Assembly: GCA_041395865.1 (NCBI GenBank)
Contig: JAWKZQ010000001.1
Coordinates: 186,001 to 250,000 of the forward strand
Source of the DNA: IMCC2047 sp041395865
GTDB taxonomy: Bacteria; Pseudomonadota; Gammaproteobacteria; Pseudomonadales; IMCC2047
Length of the DNA: 64,000 nt
Direction: 5' to 3'
Under the pieces are notes generated by a model, which saw nothing but the letters and a program-made list of their open reading frames with translations, was not told the origin of the DNA and did no database searches. Position 1 is the first letter of the stretch. Each line of letters opens with the position of its first letter. A program made the translations under genes and the position numbers. Below are positions 8,581 to 16,423 of the stretch, piece after piece.

Positions 8581-8593
8581 TAAATCCTTCCGG

Positions 8594-9865
8594 TTAGCTT
8601 TGCGCGGCCATCTGCGCGAGCTGGGTATGCTGCTCATCCGGCAGCGGCAAATGGGGTAGCCCCACAGCAACCAGATCAAAGCCCTTTTGCATATGCTCCT
8701 GGCAGGCTTTGTGCTCGCCCAAATGCTTAAGCAGGCGTGCAAGCTCTGCATGAGCCTGCGCCGTTTCCTTGAGCGCCAGGCTTTCCATGAAGTACTCCCT
8801 GGCCCTGCCCCAAATGCGGTTGCGCAGGCACAAGCGCCCCAGCGTCAACTTCAGTGCAGCACTGTCATTGTGTTTACGCTGCCAACTTTCGGCGGTTTTC
8901 AGCTGCCCCTGGTAGTCTTTAACCGCCAGCAGCCCATATTCCTCCGCCAGCTTCTCGCTCCACACCTGTTCCAGGGCCTCACGTAACGCCTGCTCAGCGG
9001 GCTCTGGTTGATTGAGCCCGAGCATAAGCTCGGCATAGGCGGCCGCCACATCCTCTTCACGCTTAACTCTCGCCGGCACACGCTGCCAGGCTTTTTGAAG
9101 GTCGTGGGCGCGATCCCGCTCGGAGCGGTCATCCTGTTCCCTGGCGGCCCGCTCAAGGACTTTCAAGACGGTGCTGTATTCGATCTCATCGAGCTTGGAA
9201 TCGGTCACAATGCGTAATTTATGCAGCAACGGCATCAGCTCCTGCAAAGCCTCCCAGTCTTCAAGCTCCATATAAACCTGCTTTAACAGCTGCGCCACAT
9301 GTTTGTTACGCGGGTAATCCTGGCGCAGAACCAGCAAGGTCGCACGCGCCTGCTCAAACTGGTTTTGCTGAACTTGAATTTCTGCCTTGGTGATTCCAAT
9401 CGCCAAACCAGCACCCGGCGTACTCTCATGGGCTTTCTTCAGGAAGAGTTCGCTGCCATTAGGGTCGCCCCCCGCGGCAGCCGCACGGGCGGCAGAAAGG
9501 TAATTAACGAGCGGGGTTTCTGACTGAGGAGCGGCCTGGCTGAGCTTTTTCTGCGCTTCCTTCCAGTTACCTTCCACCAGGTCCATTAAGCCCTGCGTCG
9601 TCTTGGAAACACTGCGCTTATGCTTAAAATTGTAGGTCCAGCGCCGCACCGTATCGCGGCTACCCAGCAACCGAATAAACAGCCAGATGCCGAAATAAAC
9701 CACCACAACCGCCGCCAGCAGCAACACCAAGCCGACCCACACGCTGGTCTCAAGTGTCGTGTTTTTATAGGACAACAGCACATAGCCGGCATCCTCAGCG
9801 ATCAGGTCTGCAACCCAGTAACCGGCAACCAACACCAGCAGAATGAGGATAAACAAGCGTTTCAT
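8594..9865 (-). CDS. hemY: HemY-like inner-membrane TPR protein of the heme operon
   Basis: The 423 residues begin with two transmembrane helices (about residues 3-20 and 41-67), followed by a long alpha-helical region with the regular spacing of tetratricopeptide repeats. This architecture, and the position at the end of a hemC-hemD-hemX-hemY operon, identify the gammaproteobacterial HemY. It is not the protoporphyrinogen oxidase that shares the name in Gram-positive bacteria. Its exact role in heme synthesis is unsettled; a scaffolding role is usually suggested. Its ATG overlaps the hemX stop by four bases, indicating translational coupling. Confidence 0.93.
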   Translation of the reverse strand: MKRLFILILLVLVAGYWVADLIAEDAGYVLLSYKNTTLETSVWVGLVLLLAAVVVVYFGIWLFIRLLGSRDTVRRWTYNFKHKRSVSKTTQGLMDLVEGNWKEAQKKLSQAAPQSETPLVNYLSAARAAAAGGDPNGSELFLKKAHESTPGAGLAIGITKAEIQVQQNQFEQARATLLVLRQDYPRNKHVAQLLKQVYMELEDWEALQELMPLLHKLRIVTDSKLDEIEYSTVLKVLERAAREQDDRSERDRAHDLQKAWQRVPARVKREEDVAAAYAELMLGLNQPEPAEQALREALEQVWSEKLAEEYGLLAVKDYQGQLKTAESWQRKHNDSAALKLTLGRLCLRNRIWGRAREYFMESLALKETAQAHAELARLLKHLGEHKACQEHMQKGFDLVAVGLPHLPLPDEQHTQLAQMAAQS

Positions 9866-11154
9866 TGTATCGCTCCCGCTTCGGCCTCAGGCTCCTGTGC
9901 CTTTTCCCCAGGCGCCGGAAGCGTAAGGTAGGCCTTTAGCAGGCCCAGCGAAGCTGAAATATTCGGCAGCTCAGGGTTAACATTAACCCCTTTCAAATCC
10001 TGCAGGGCATCCAACAGCGCCTGCGCATTGGTATTCAACTGAAAATAGGATTTCACCCAGCCCTGCGCCTTCTCAAGGCTATGGCTGTAAACACCCGGCT
10101 TGCGTTGCAACAGCGCCAACTGGGCCTGCTCCAGCATCAAGCGCAGGTTCTGTTGCACATAATAGTGCTGTTCCGGGGTAAGCAAAGGTTCAAGTGGCTC
10201 GTCACGGTGTCTCACGATAACCATTTCACTGAAGTGCTCCAGCGCCGAAGAGAAGACGCCACTGCTTTGCTCGCCTTCGTTAACAACTTCGGAAACCTGT
10301 GGGACAGGCTCGTCCGAAGCTCGTTCCGGTGTCAGTAGCGCCAGGTTTTCAACCTGTCCGCCCAATGCCGCCAACTGCACAAAAATGCCTTCGACATCCA
10401 GCCGGGCCACGGCCCGCAAAGCCGCAACCTCACGGGCCAGCTGTTCGCGAACCTCAAAAAGGCCCGGTTCGGCAACGGTCACCAGTATCTGGTCTGCCGA
10501 AGTTAACAGGGACAGGGCACTGCCCGTGTCACGCTCCATCAGTAAACGCTGATTGGCAAGGCGCAGCAGGTATTCCGCTTCAGCCAGCATCCAACTGCGG
10601 CGACTGACCTGAGTTACTTCACCGATCTGGCGATGGGTTGCCTGCAACAGGGTTTGCATTTCAGCAATTTGACGTTGTTGGGCTTCGCTCTCGCTGGCTA
10701 CCCCTTCAATCTGTCGGGTCAGTGCCTGCGTACGGCTGTTAACTCTGTCCGCCAATTGTTCCTGGGACTGGTTCAGGCGCGTCTGTTGAGCCTCCTTGGC
10801 CTGCTCTCCCTGCTGTTTCAGCCACCACTCATAGCCCACACCGGCAAGGGCAACAAGCGCCACCAGCAAAGCCAGGAAGGCAAGCGCTCCCCCTGAGCGT
10901 TTTTGCTTTTCGGGTTTTTGTTTAGGCGGCGGTGGCTTTTTCTCGCCACCGGTACCGGCGCTGCTTTTTGGCTCCGGCTTGGAGGCGGGGGTGACAGTGT
11001 CGTTTAGAACCGGGGGCTCCTGTGTGGAGCTTCCCTTTGTTTCCACACGGCTAGGGGACTCGTTTTTTTTAATCGAGGTTTCTGTTGAGGTTTTTGAGGC
11101 CTCTGGGTGTGCTTTTTCAGCAGCTTTGGCGTCGTCTTTATTTTCCGTGACCAT
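9862..11154 (-). CDS. hemX: HemX-like membrane protein (uroporphyrinogen-III C-methyltransferase-annotated family)
   Basis: The 430-residue protein has a Lys/Pro/Glu/Ser/Thr-rich cytoplasmic N terminus, one transmembrane segment (about residues 88-110), a coiled-coil-rich stretch, and a helical periplasmic domain. This is the HemX family, often annotated as a uroporphyrin-III methyltransferase, but I see no SAM-binding motif. Its place between hemD and hemY supports the call. It starts 71 bases after hemD and overlaps hemY by four bases. Confidence 0.92.
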   Translation of the reverse strand: MVTENKDDAKAAEKAHPEASKTSTETSIKKNESPSRVETKGSSTQEPPVLNDTVTPASKPEPKSSAGTGGEKKPPPPKQKPEKQKRSGGALAFLALLVALVALAGVGYEWWLKQQGEQAKEAQQTRLNQSQEQLADRVNSRTQALTRQIEGVASESEAQQRQIAEMQTLLQATHRQIGEVTQVSRRSWMLAEAEYLLRLANQRLLMERDTGSALSLLTSADQILVTVAEPGLFEVREQLAREVAALRAVARLDVEGIFVQLAALGGQVENLALLTPERASDEPVPQVSEVVNEGEQSSGVFSSALEHFSEMVIVRHRDEPLEPLLTPEQHYYVQQNLRLMLEQAQLALLQRKPGVYSHSLEKAQGWVKSYFQLNTNAQALLDALQDLKGVNVNPELPNISASLGLLKAYLTLPAPGEKAQEPEAEAGAIQ

Positions 11155-11225
11155 GGCGTGTTATCAGCAAGTTCGGAGTAGGAGAAGGCCACCTGACCCG
11201 TTTGGGCAGTGCAGCGAATACCTCC

Positions 11226-11990
11226 TTATCCTATTACATTTAACGTCGCGACGATACTCTGATCTGACGCGCTGTCAGCTGTAAAAATTTGCTGGTATCC
11301 CATCGCCTTTGCAGCCTCTGCAATACGCTCGCTGGCGACCACCAGCGGCAATTCAGCCCGAGCCGGCAGGCACTCGCCCAACAGCTCATCGAGGGCACAC
11401 AGAATATCCACACTGGTTGCCGTAAGCGCATCAGGAGCTACTGCCAGCCGCTGCGCAAGTTCAGCCTGGGAATAGCTGATCGGGCAACGTCTGTAGAAAT
11501 ACAGGCTATCAACCTGCGCACCACGCTGCCTGAGGGTTTCAGCCATGAGTTCTCGCCCGCCCTCGCCTTTTATAATCGCCACCCGATGGCCGGCCGGCTG
11601 CGCCAAGTCCGGCAACGCAAGCAGCGCCTCGCTATTAAAACCGCTGGCAGGCGCCAGTGCTTTTATTCCGTGTTGTTCCAGCAGGCAGGCAGTCGCCTTG
11701 CCAACAGCAAACCAGCGCAGATGAGGGGGCAGCTGAGGCCAATACGGGTCTATCGCTTCGAGGCCTAACTGCACGGCATTAGGGCTGGTTAGGATAATCT
11801 CGTCATAATGATCGAGGTTGATAACCTTCTGCTTTCGCTCAGCATTCTCAGCCAAGGCCTCGATACCAATCACCGGCAACGTAACCGCGATACCACCCTG
11901 CGCTTCAATTGCCGATACGAGGCCTTCTGCCTGGGCAGCAGGACGAGTGACAAGCACCCGCTTTCCCTGCAGCCAACGGTTATTCGCCAT
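11226..11990 (-). CDS. hemD: Uroporphyrinogen-III synthase
   Basis: HemD closes and inverts ring D of hydroxymethylbilane to make uroporphyrinogen III. I place the start at ATG 11990, where the protein reads MANNRWLQGKRVLVTRP, giving 254 residues, the usual family size. The open frame extends to 12185, but that part lies wholly inside hemC. Family segments visible are VLVTRPAAQAEGL, ILTSPNAVQ, AVGKATA and the late TATSVDIL. The start overlaps the end of hemC by 11 bases, as expected for coupled genes. Confidence 0.93.
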   Translation of the reverse strand: MANNRWLQGKRVLVTRPAAQAEGLVSAIEAQGGIAVTLPVIGIEALAENAERKQKVINLDHYDEIILTSPNAVQLGLEAIDPYWPQLPPHLRWFAVGKATACLLEQHGIKALAPASGFNSEALLALPDLAQPAGHRVAIIKGEGGRELMAETLRQRGAQVDSLYFYRRCPISYSQAELAQRLAVAPDALTATSVDILCALDELLGECLPARAELPLVVASERIAEAAKAMGYQQIFTADSASDQSIVATLNVIG

Positions 11991-12921
11991 GATTGGAGTA
12001 AACAGCGTCCAGGATAGCCTGCGCACCCTGCGCCAAAAGCGCCTCGGCCACGTCGACGCCAATGCGTTCAGCCTGATCAGCCGGGCCGCGCAACTCGGCT
12101 CGCAACACCTCGTCGCCATCCGGGTTAGCCACCAACCCGCGCAAATAAAGCTGGTTATCCGCTTCAAGCACCGCATAACCGGCAATCGGCACCTGGCATC
12201 CGCCGTTCAGGTGACGATTCATGGCCCGCTCGGCAGACACGCAAGTGGTGGTTTCTGCATGATGCAGCACCTGCAAAAGCGCCAGCGTCTCCTCATCGTC
12301 AATGCGGCATTCCACGCCAACGGCACCCTGTCCCGCCGCCGGCAGACTCTGCTCGACGGAAAGCTGCTCGGTAATGCGATCCGCCAATCCCAGTCGGGTC
12401 AATCCGGCGGTCGCCAGGATAATGGCGTCGAACTGGCCGTCATCAAGCTTGGCCAACCGAGTGTTAACATTGCCGCGTAAAAACTCAATTTTCAGATCCG
12501 GTCGCATACTGCGGATATGGCACTGACGGCGCAGACTCGAAGTACCCACACAGGCACCTTCCGGCAGGCTGTCGAATGAGGCGTAGTTATTCGAAACAAA
12601 GGCATCCGTGGGCGTTTCCCGCTCGCAGATCACCGCCAAACCAAGCCCTTCCGGAAATTCCATCGGCACATCCTTCATCGAATGCACAGCGATATCCGCC
12701 TGCCCCTCGAGCATGGCAGTCTCGAGTTCCTTCACAAACAGGCCTTTACCACCGACCTTGGCCAGCGGCACGTCAAGGATTTTATCGCCACGGGTCTTCA
12801 TCACTTTAAGTTCGACCTGCAGGTTTTCGTGAGCGGATTCCAGTCGCGCCTTCACATATTCGGCCTGCCATAGGGCCAGTGCGCTACCGCGCGTGGCAAT
12901 TCGTAACAGCTTGGTTGTCAT
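11980..12921 (-). CDS. hemC: Hydroxymethylbilane synthase (porphobilinogen deaminase)
   Basis: HemC joins four porphobilinogen units into hydroxymethylbilane. The 313-residue protein starts MTTKLLRIATRGSALALWQ and contains VKTMKTRGDKI-like, VHSMKDVP, GTSSLRRQ and LRGNVNTR segments that bind the growing chain. The dipyrromethane cofactor cysteine lies in HLNGGCQVPIAGYA. It sits 94 bases downstream of algR on the same strand and is followed by hemD with an overlap, an order conserved in pseudomonads. Confidence 0.97.
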   Translation of the reverse strand: MTTKLLRIATRGSALALWQAEYVKARLESAHENLQVELKVMKTRGDKILDVPLAKVGGKGLFVKELETAMLEGQADIAVHSMKDVPMEFPEGLGLAVICERETPTDAFVSNNYASFDSLPEGACVGTSSLRRQCHIRSMRPDLKIEFLRGNVNTRLAKLDDGQFDAIILATAGLTRLGLADRITEQLSVEQSLPAAGQGAVGVECRIDDEETLALLQVLHHAETTTCVSAERAMNRHLNGGCQVPIAGYAVLEADNQLYLRGLVANPDGDEVLRAELRGPADQAERIGVDVAEALLAQGAQAILDAVYSNHGE

Positions 12922-13015
12922 AGCAGTTCAGTAGTCAATTAAACGAATGCGCTATGGTGGGATATTCAGGGGGGAAAGTAAACCGCAAAGCCAGCGGTCA
13001 AAACCAAATGCCTGG

Positions 13016-13759
13016 CTAAAGCCGCTGCATGATCGCCTTTACCTGCGCCAGGTGACGCCGGCTGATAACCTGCGGCTCCTCGACACCTCGCAACCGCAGT
13101 TGGCTCTGCCCGGACCGGGTACGCTGAATAGCCTCAATATGGCCGACCGAGACCAGGCAATTACGGTGAATGCGTATCAACTGCTCGCCAAATTTCGTCT
13201 CCAGCGCCTTTAGGGACTCGTCCACGACTCGCTCACGTCCGCCGCAAAAGGCAATGACATATTTCTGGTCGGCACGGAAATGGCTCACCGCCTCCAGCGG
13301 CAACAACTCAAGCCCTGCCGGCGTGCTAACGGACAGGTGGCTGTTAGGCGACCCTTCCGACAATGTGCGCGCTGAATTCAGTGTACTAAGCTGCACCCGG
13401 CTTAAGCGCTGCGCGCGAACCAGGGCCTCCAACAGGGCCGGCTTGCGCACCGGCTTTAACACATAGCCAACGGCCTGTACGTCGAAGGCGCTAACGGCAT
13501 ATTCATCATAGGCCGTGCAAAAAATAATCGCCGGCGGCGTTTCCATCACGGCCAGCTGTTGCGCCGCCTGCAACCCGTCAACGCCCGGCATGCGAATATC
13601 CATCAGAATGATATCGGGGCTTTCCTGATGCGCCTGCAGGACCGCTTCTTCACCATTGCAGGCCTCCGCAACAACCTGGTAACCCGTTTCCGGCTCCAGC
13701 ATCCTGCGTAAACGATCCCGCGCCAGCGTTTCATCGTCGACCAGCATGACTCGTAACAT
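13016..13759 (-). CDS. algR: AlgR-like LytTR response regulator
   Basis: The 247 residues comprise an N-terminal receiver domain with phosphoacceptor D54 (ILMDIRMPG) and acidic pocket D8/D9, and a C-terminal LytTR DNA-binding domain (HFRADQKYVIAFCG through the RIHRNCLVSVGHI segment). In Pseudomonas AlgR controls alginate and type IV pilus genes; the targets here are unknown. It follows its kinase algZ by 13 bases and precedes hemC. Confidence 0.92.
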   Translation of the reverse strand: MLRVMLVDDETLARDRLRRMLEPETGYQVVAEACNGEEAVLQAHQESPDIILMDIRMPGVDGLQAAQQLAVMETPPAIIFCTAYDEYAVSAFDVQAVGYVLKPVRKPALLEALVRAQRLSRVQLSTLNSARTLSEGSPNSHLSVSTPAGLELLPLEAVSHFRADQKYVIAFCGGRERVVDESLKALETKFGEQLIRIHRNCLVSVGHIEAIQRTRSGQSQLRLRGVEEPQVISRRHLAQVKAIMQRL

Positions 13760-13772
13760 CAGCGCCCTCCCG

Positions 13773-14780
13773 CTAGCATGGTAGCGATATCCGCGTGATG
13801 AACCGGTCGTTTTCGCTCAACTGCTCAACGGCGGCCCGTTCCCCGTACAGCGCAGCCAGCCTGTCACGGATATTTGCCAGCGCCATACGGTGGCCATTTC
13901 CGCTATCGCGCCTTGCCCCGGCTTGCGGCATCGGATTCACGACCTTAATTCTCACGGTTTCGGCATCGGCTGCGATCACCACCAGAATAAGCCCGCCTTC
14001 AGGCAAAGGCTGTACGCCATGATAGACGGCATTTTCCAGTACTGGCTGTAATGTCAGCAACGGGATTCGAGCTTGCTCCGGCAACTCTGCCACCTGCCAT
14101 TCGACATGCAGCCGATCGCCCAGGCGCAGGCGCTCTATCGCCAGGTAACGGCGGCAAAGCTCAAGCTCCTGCTGCAAAGGGACGGATTCCGCCGAGTCAC
14201 GCAGACTGGCCCGAAACAGCTCGCAGAGATCCTCTACCGCCTTCTCTGCCGTCTCCGGCTGCGTTGCTATCAGGCTGGCGATACTGTTCATGCTATTAAA
14301 TAAAAAATGCGGATTGATACGCGACTGCAAAGCCAGAATCCGCGACCTCAGCTCAGCCTGCTCCTGCCGCCGAAGTTGTGCCTGCACGTAAAAATAGCGC
14401 AACACCAGGCCCGTCATCACAGCACTGACCAGCAGGTTTCGTAACAGCCCGTATTCATCAACCTCAAACCGGGTGTTGTGCAAACTGCCGCCAGCCAGGA
14501 CCCAATCGGCCAACAGCGAAAAAACGGCTGTTACAGCAAGTATGAGCACAAATACCGCCGTCACGGCCCACTGCAAACCCAGCCGGGCCAAAAATTTTCT
14601 CAAACTGCAGAGCAGCGCGGCGCTGGACAGCACGATCCAAAGGACAAACAACGACAGCAGCGCAAAGCCTTCCCAATCGAACGCCCGAATACCGGATACC
14701 GCCACCATCATCGTCAGTACCAGCAGTTCCGTGACCAGCACCAGGCGCAGCACAGCACTGCCCTTGCAAAGATCCGGCAA
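13773..14780 (-). CDS. algZ: AlgZ/FimS-like sensor histidine kinase
   Basis: This is an atypical histidine kinase of the LytS/YehU class. It has about four N-terminal transmembrane helices, the phosphoacceptor segment INPHFLFNSMNSIASLI, and a C-terminal ATPase domain (LQPVLENAVYHG, then NIRDRLAALYG). The listed start is TTG 14780, which gives 335 residues and has only a G-run eight bases upstream as a possible ribosome binding site. Family members usually have several residues before the FLPDLC segment, so translation may begin upstream. A GTG at 14859 leads into that segment only if an eight-G tract at 14789-14796 were seven bases. It is divergent from argH. Confidence 0.88.
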   Translation of the reverse strand: MPDLCKGSAVLRLVLVTELLVLTMMVAVSGIRAFDWEGFALLSLFVLWIVLSSAALLCSLRKFLARLGLQWAVTAVFVLILAVTAVFSLLADWVLAGGSLHNTRFEVDEYGLLRNLLVSAVMTGLVLRYFYVQAQLRRQEQAELRSRILALQSRINPHFLFNSMNSIASLIATQPETAEKAVEDLCELFRASLRDSAESVPLQQELELCRRYLAIERLRLGDRLHVEWQVAELPEQARIPLLTLQPVLENAVYHGVQPLPEGGLILVVIAADAETVRIKVVNPMPQAGARRDSGNGHRMALANIRDRLAALYGERAAVEQLSENDRFITRISLPC

Positions 14781-14873
14781 GAAGTAATCCCCCCCCGCGG
14801 GGCTTGGTGTTACAGCAGCTTTGTATTCCAGCGTTCGCTCCCGGGATATTTTCCAGCACTCGTAGAGTAGCAG

Positions 14874-14882
14874 TGGTATAAT
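14874..14882 (+). promoter_or_regulatory. Extended -10 promoter element upstream of argH
   Basis: TGGTATAAT is a perfect extended -10 sequence (TG-N-TATAAT) about 90 bases upstream of the argH start. No good -35 is visible at 17 bases, which is usual for extended -10 promoters. It would drive argH and lies within the region upstream of the divergent algZ. Confidence 0.6.
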
Positions 14883-14971
14883 CGGCGCTTTGCTTGCCCG
14901 CCCCTTCCCAGGCGGCAGAAAGGCAGGCCGTTTCTCAACTTTTACTATAGTCCAAAGTCAGTCATTACGTT

Positions 14972-16366
14972 ATGTCGAACAGCCAAGAAAGAAAGCAAAA
15001 CCAATCCTGGGGCGGCCGCTTTACCGAAGCGACCGATGCCTTTGTCGAGGCCTTTACGGCTTCGGTCCAGTTTGACCAGCGCCTGTATCACCACGATATT
15101 GCCGGCTCCATTGCCCACGCGACCATGCTGGAAAAAGTCGGCGTGCTCACAACCCAGGAGCGCGACAGCATTATCCAGGGATTGGAACAGGTTCGCAGCG
15201 AAATCGAAGCCGGCAACTTCGACTGGTCCATCAGCCTCGAAGACGTACACATGAATGTCGAGTCCCGCCTGACCGCACTGATCGGCGACACCGGCAAAAA
15301 ACTCCACACGGGCCGTTCTCGCAACGACCAGGTCGCCACCGACATGCGCCTGTATCTCCGTGACGAAATCGATGTCATTGCCAGCGAGCTCAAACGTCTT
15401 CAGGCAGGGCTGCTGGACCTGGCCGAGCGCGAAGCCGATACCATCATGCCGGGGTTCACCCACCTGCAAACGGCCCAGCCGGTCACCTTCGGCCATCACC
15501 TGATGGCCTGGTTCGAGATGCTGTGCCGCGATGCCGAGCGCCTGCAGGACTGTCGCAAACGGGTTAATGTGATGCCGCTGGGCGCTGCCGCGCTGGCCGG
15601 CACCACCTACCCTATTGACCGCGACTATACGGCAGAACTGCTGGGCTTTGATCGTGCCAGCCGCAATTCGCTGGATTCGGTAAGCGATCGCGATTTTGCC
15701 ATTGAGTTCTGCGCCTTCGGCAGCCTGTTGATGACCCACCTGTCCCGCTTCTCCGAAGAACTGGTGCTGTGGACCTCCGCGCAGTTTAACTTTATTGATC
15801 TGCCGGACCGCTTCTGCACTGGCTCATCGATCATGCCGCAGAAGAAAAACCCGGATGTTCCCGAACTGGTGCGCGGCAAAACCGGTCGCGTCAACGGGCA
15901 CCTCATCGCCCTGCTGACATTAATGAAATCCCAGCCGCTTGCTTACAATAAGGACAACCAGGAGGACAAGGAGCCTCTGTTTGACTGCATCGACACCCTG
16001 AAGGGCTGTCTGCGCGCTTATGCCGATATGGTTCCCGCACTGCAGGCGAATAAAGAAAACATGCGTGAAGCGGCTATGCGTGGCTACTCGACTGCCACCG
16101 ACCTGGCCGACTACGTGGTTCGCAAGGGTATTCCTTTCCGCGATGCCCACGAAGTGGTCGGCAAGGCCGTTGCCTACGGCATTCAGCAGCACAAGGACCT
16201 GTCCGAGCTCAGCCTTGAGGAGCTCAAGCAATTCAGCGATATCATCGAACAGGATGTATTTGAGGTCTTAACGCTGGAAGGCTCGGTGAATGCACGCAAT
16301 CATTTGGGTGGCACAGCGCCCGAGCAGGTCAGGCTGGCGGTCTCCGCCGCCCGAAAGCTCATCTAG
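14972..16366 (+). CDS. argH: Argininosuccinate lyase
   Basis: ArgH cleaves argininosuccinate to arginine and fumarate, the last step of arginine synthesis. The 464 residues match the family length. Signatures are WGGRFTEATD at the start, HTGRSRNDQVATD, the TIMPGFTHLQTAQP segment with the catalytic histidine, and the mobile superfamily loop GSSIMPQKKNPD. It is transcribed away from algZ and ends 26 bases before a strong bidirectional terminator. Confidence 0.98.
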   Translation: MSNSQERKQNQSWGGRFTEATDAFVEAFTASVQFDQRLYHHDIAGSIAHATMLEKVGVLTTQERDSIIQGLEQVRSEIEAGNFDWSISLEDVHMNVESRLTALIGDTGKKLHTGRSRNDQVATDMRLYLRDEIDVIASELKRLQAGLLDLAEREADTIMPGFTHLQTAQPVTFGHHLMAWFEMLCRDAERLQDCRKRVNVMPLGAAALAGTTYPIDRDYTAELLGFDRASRNSLDSVSDRDFAIEFCAFGSLLMTHLSRFSEELVLWTSAQFNFIDLPDRFCTGSSIMPQKKNPDVPELVRGKTGRVNGHLIALLTLMKSQPLAYNKDNQEDKEPLFDCIDTLKGCLRAYADMVPALQANKENMREAAMRGYSTATDLADYVVRKGIPFRDAHEVVGKAVAYGIQQHKDLSELSLEELKQFSDIIEQDVFEVLTLEGSVNARNHLGGTAPEQVRLAVSAARKLI

Positions 16367-16391
16367 GCAAACGCCACCCGGCAGTCACAAG

Positions 16392-16419
16392 AAAGGGAGC
16401 CAACGGCTCCCTTTTTCTT
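16392..16419. terminator. Bidirectional terminator between argH and the DUF748 gene
   Basis: A perfect 10-base-pair stem (AAAGGGAGCC / GGCTCCCTTT) with an AAC loop is followed by TTCTT on the plus strand. The A-rich left arm also gives Ts on the minus strand, so it can serve both convergent genes. Confidence 0.85.
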
Positions 16420-16423
16420 GGCT

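Noticed and set aside
11991..12185. N-terminal extension of hemD
   Set aside because: The extra 65 codons are an out-of-frame reading of hemC and do not resemble HemD.
14945..15739. A 264-codon minus-strand frame within argH
   Set aside because: argH is complete with all family motifs; the antisense frame is a by-product of its GC-rich codons.
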